12,816 nt of DNA, from positions 1 through 12,816 of the forward strand of contig JAVHPX010000034.1 of the NCBI GenBank assembly GCA_036170795.1, written 5' to 3'. The DNA comes from UBA8515 sp036170795 (GTDB lineage: Bacteria > Patescibacteriota > Minisyncoccia > Phycocordibacterales > UBA9973). Both the position numbers and the translations under genes were made by a program. Below are positions 12,742 to 12,816 of this stretch, in pieces (positions within the stretch are counted from its first letter, which is position 1; every line of letters begins with the position of its first letter). A model generated the notes under the pieces. It was not told where the DNA came from. It searched no databases and saw nothing but the letters and a program-made list of their open reading frames with translations.

Positions 12742-12815
12742 CCGCCCTTAGCTCAGTTGGTTAGAGCACAGAGCTTATACCTCTGGGGTCCTAGGTTCGA
12801 ATCCTAGAGGGCGGA
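12742..12815 (+). tRNA. tRNA-Ile (anticodon UAU, reads AUA)
   Basis: The full cloverleaf can be drawn. The acceptor CCGCCCT (12742-12748) pairs with AGGGCGG (12808-12814), with discriminator A12815 and the first C of a possible encoded CCA at the window edge. The D-arm is GCTC/GAGC (12751-12754 and 12764-12767), the anticodon stem CAGAG/CTCTG (12769-12773 and 12781-12785) with loop CTTATAC, the variable loop 5 nt, and the T-arm CTAGG-TTCGAAT-CCTAG. The anticodon is TAT at 12776-12778, with U33 before it and A37 after it. UAU reads AUA (Ile). Bacteria usually read AUA with a CAU tRNA converted by TilS to lysidine, so this is an uncommon type. C4-G69, U12-A23 and A73 agree with isoleucine identity in E. 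coli; position 29-41 does not. Confidence 0.93.
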
Positions 12816-12816
12816 C

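Noticed and set aside
1..12816. Defence system, phage, transposon or toxin-antitoxin module
   Set aside because: All confident genes are housekeeping or isolated unknowns. There are no transposase, integrase, terminal repeats or nuclease-effector pairs, and the HIT/HD pair lacks any diagnostic defence partner.

Overview
The window looks like ordinary chromosomal sequence from a small-genome, AT-rich bacterium, most likely a member of the Candidate Phyla Radiation (Patescibacteria, Parcubacteria-like). The evidence is: short intergenic gaps, no convincing Shine-Dalgarno sequence before any gene, a stand-alone TraG/VirB4-like ATPase, a beta-CASP metallo-beta-lactamase nuclease, an archaeal-flavoured phosphohexomutase, and a tmRNA with an unusual tag. 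UGA ends smpB, so the standard code applies and this is not a UGA=Gly lineage (SR1/Gracilibacteria). Phylum placement is inference from gene content and style, since there is no rRNA to test it.

Layout. 1-65: the last codons of methionine aminopeptidase (+). 74-2803: a 909-aa conjugation-type ATPase (+), ending in a strong terminator. 2893-3366: nucleoside diphosphate kinase (+), facing a HIT hydrolase (3401-3844, -) across a perfect bidirectional terminator. A 46-bp divergent promoter region separates HIT from an HD-domain hydrolase (3891-4529, +). 4530-4829 has no confident gene but holds a decayed-looking minus-strand frame, inverted repeats and a plus-strand terminator. 4830-6200: beta-CASP nuclease (+). 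6240-8919 is a minus-strand block transcribed pgm/glmM, then infC, rpmI, rplT, with a strongly structured RNA element between rpmI and rplT. 9028-9444: a small membrane protein of unknown function (+). 9519-10371: smpB followed 19 bp later by ssrA (tmRNA). 10453-10701: an unknown 82-aa protein behind a possible 18-codon leader ORF. 10794-12680: ftsH. 12742-12815: a tRNA with anticodon UAU (Ile, reading AUA).

Functional themes. Most of the window is translation and quality control: IF3, L35, L20, SmpB with tmRNA for ribosome rescue, FtsH (which in other bacteria degrades ssrA-tagged and membrane proteins), MetAP and a rare AUA-decoding tRNA. Others serve nucleotide and sugar metabolism (Ndk, phosphohexomutase) and RNA processing (beta-CASP nuclease).

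The most notable signals are not genes. First, a repeated promoter arrangement, extended -10 (TGnTATAAT-like) followed 6-9 nt later by ATG with no Shine-Dalgarno, recurs at seven genes and predicts leaderless mRNAs. Second, the tRNA-Ile(UAU) is rare in bacteria. Third, the rpmI-rplT hairpin has G-U pairs that form only on the operon's sense strand, making it a candidate L20 autoregulatory site. I see no mobile element, CRISPR array, phage gene or defence system here.
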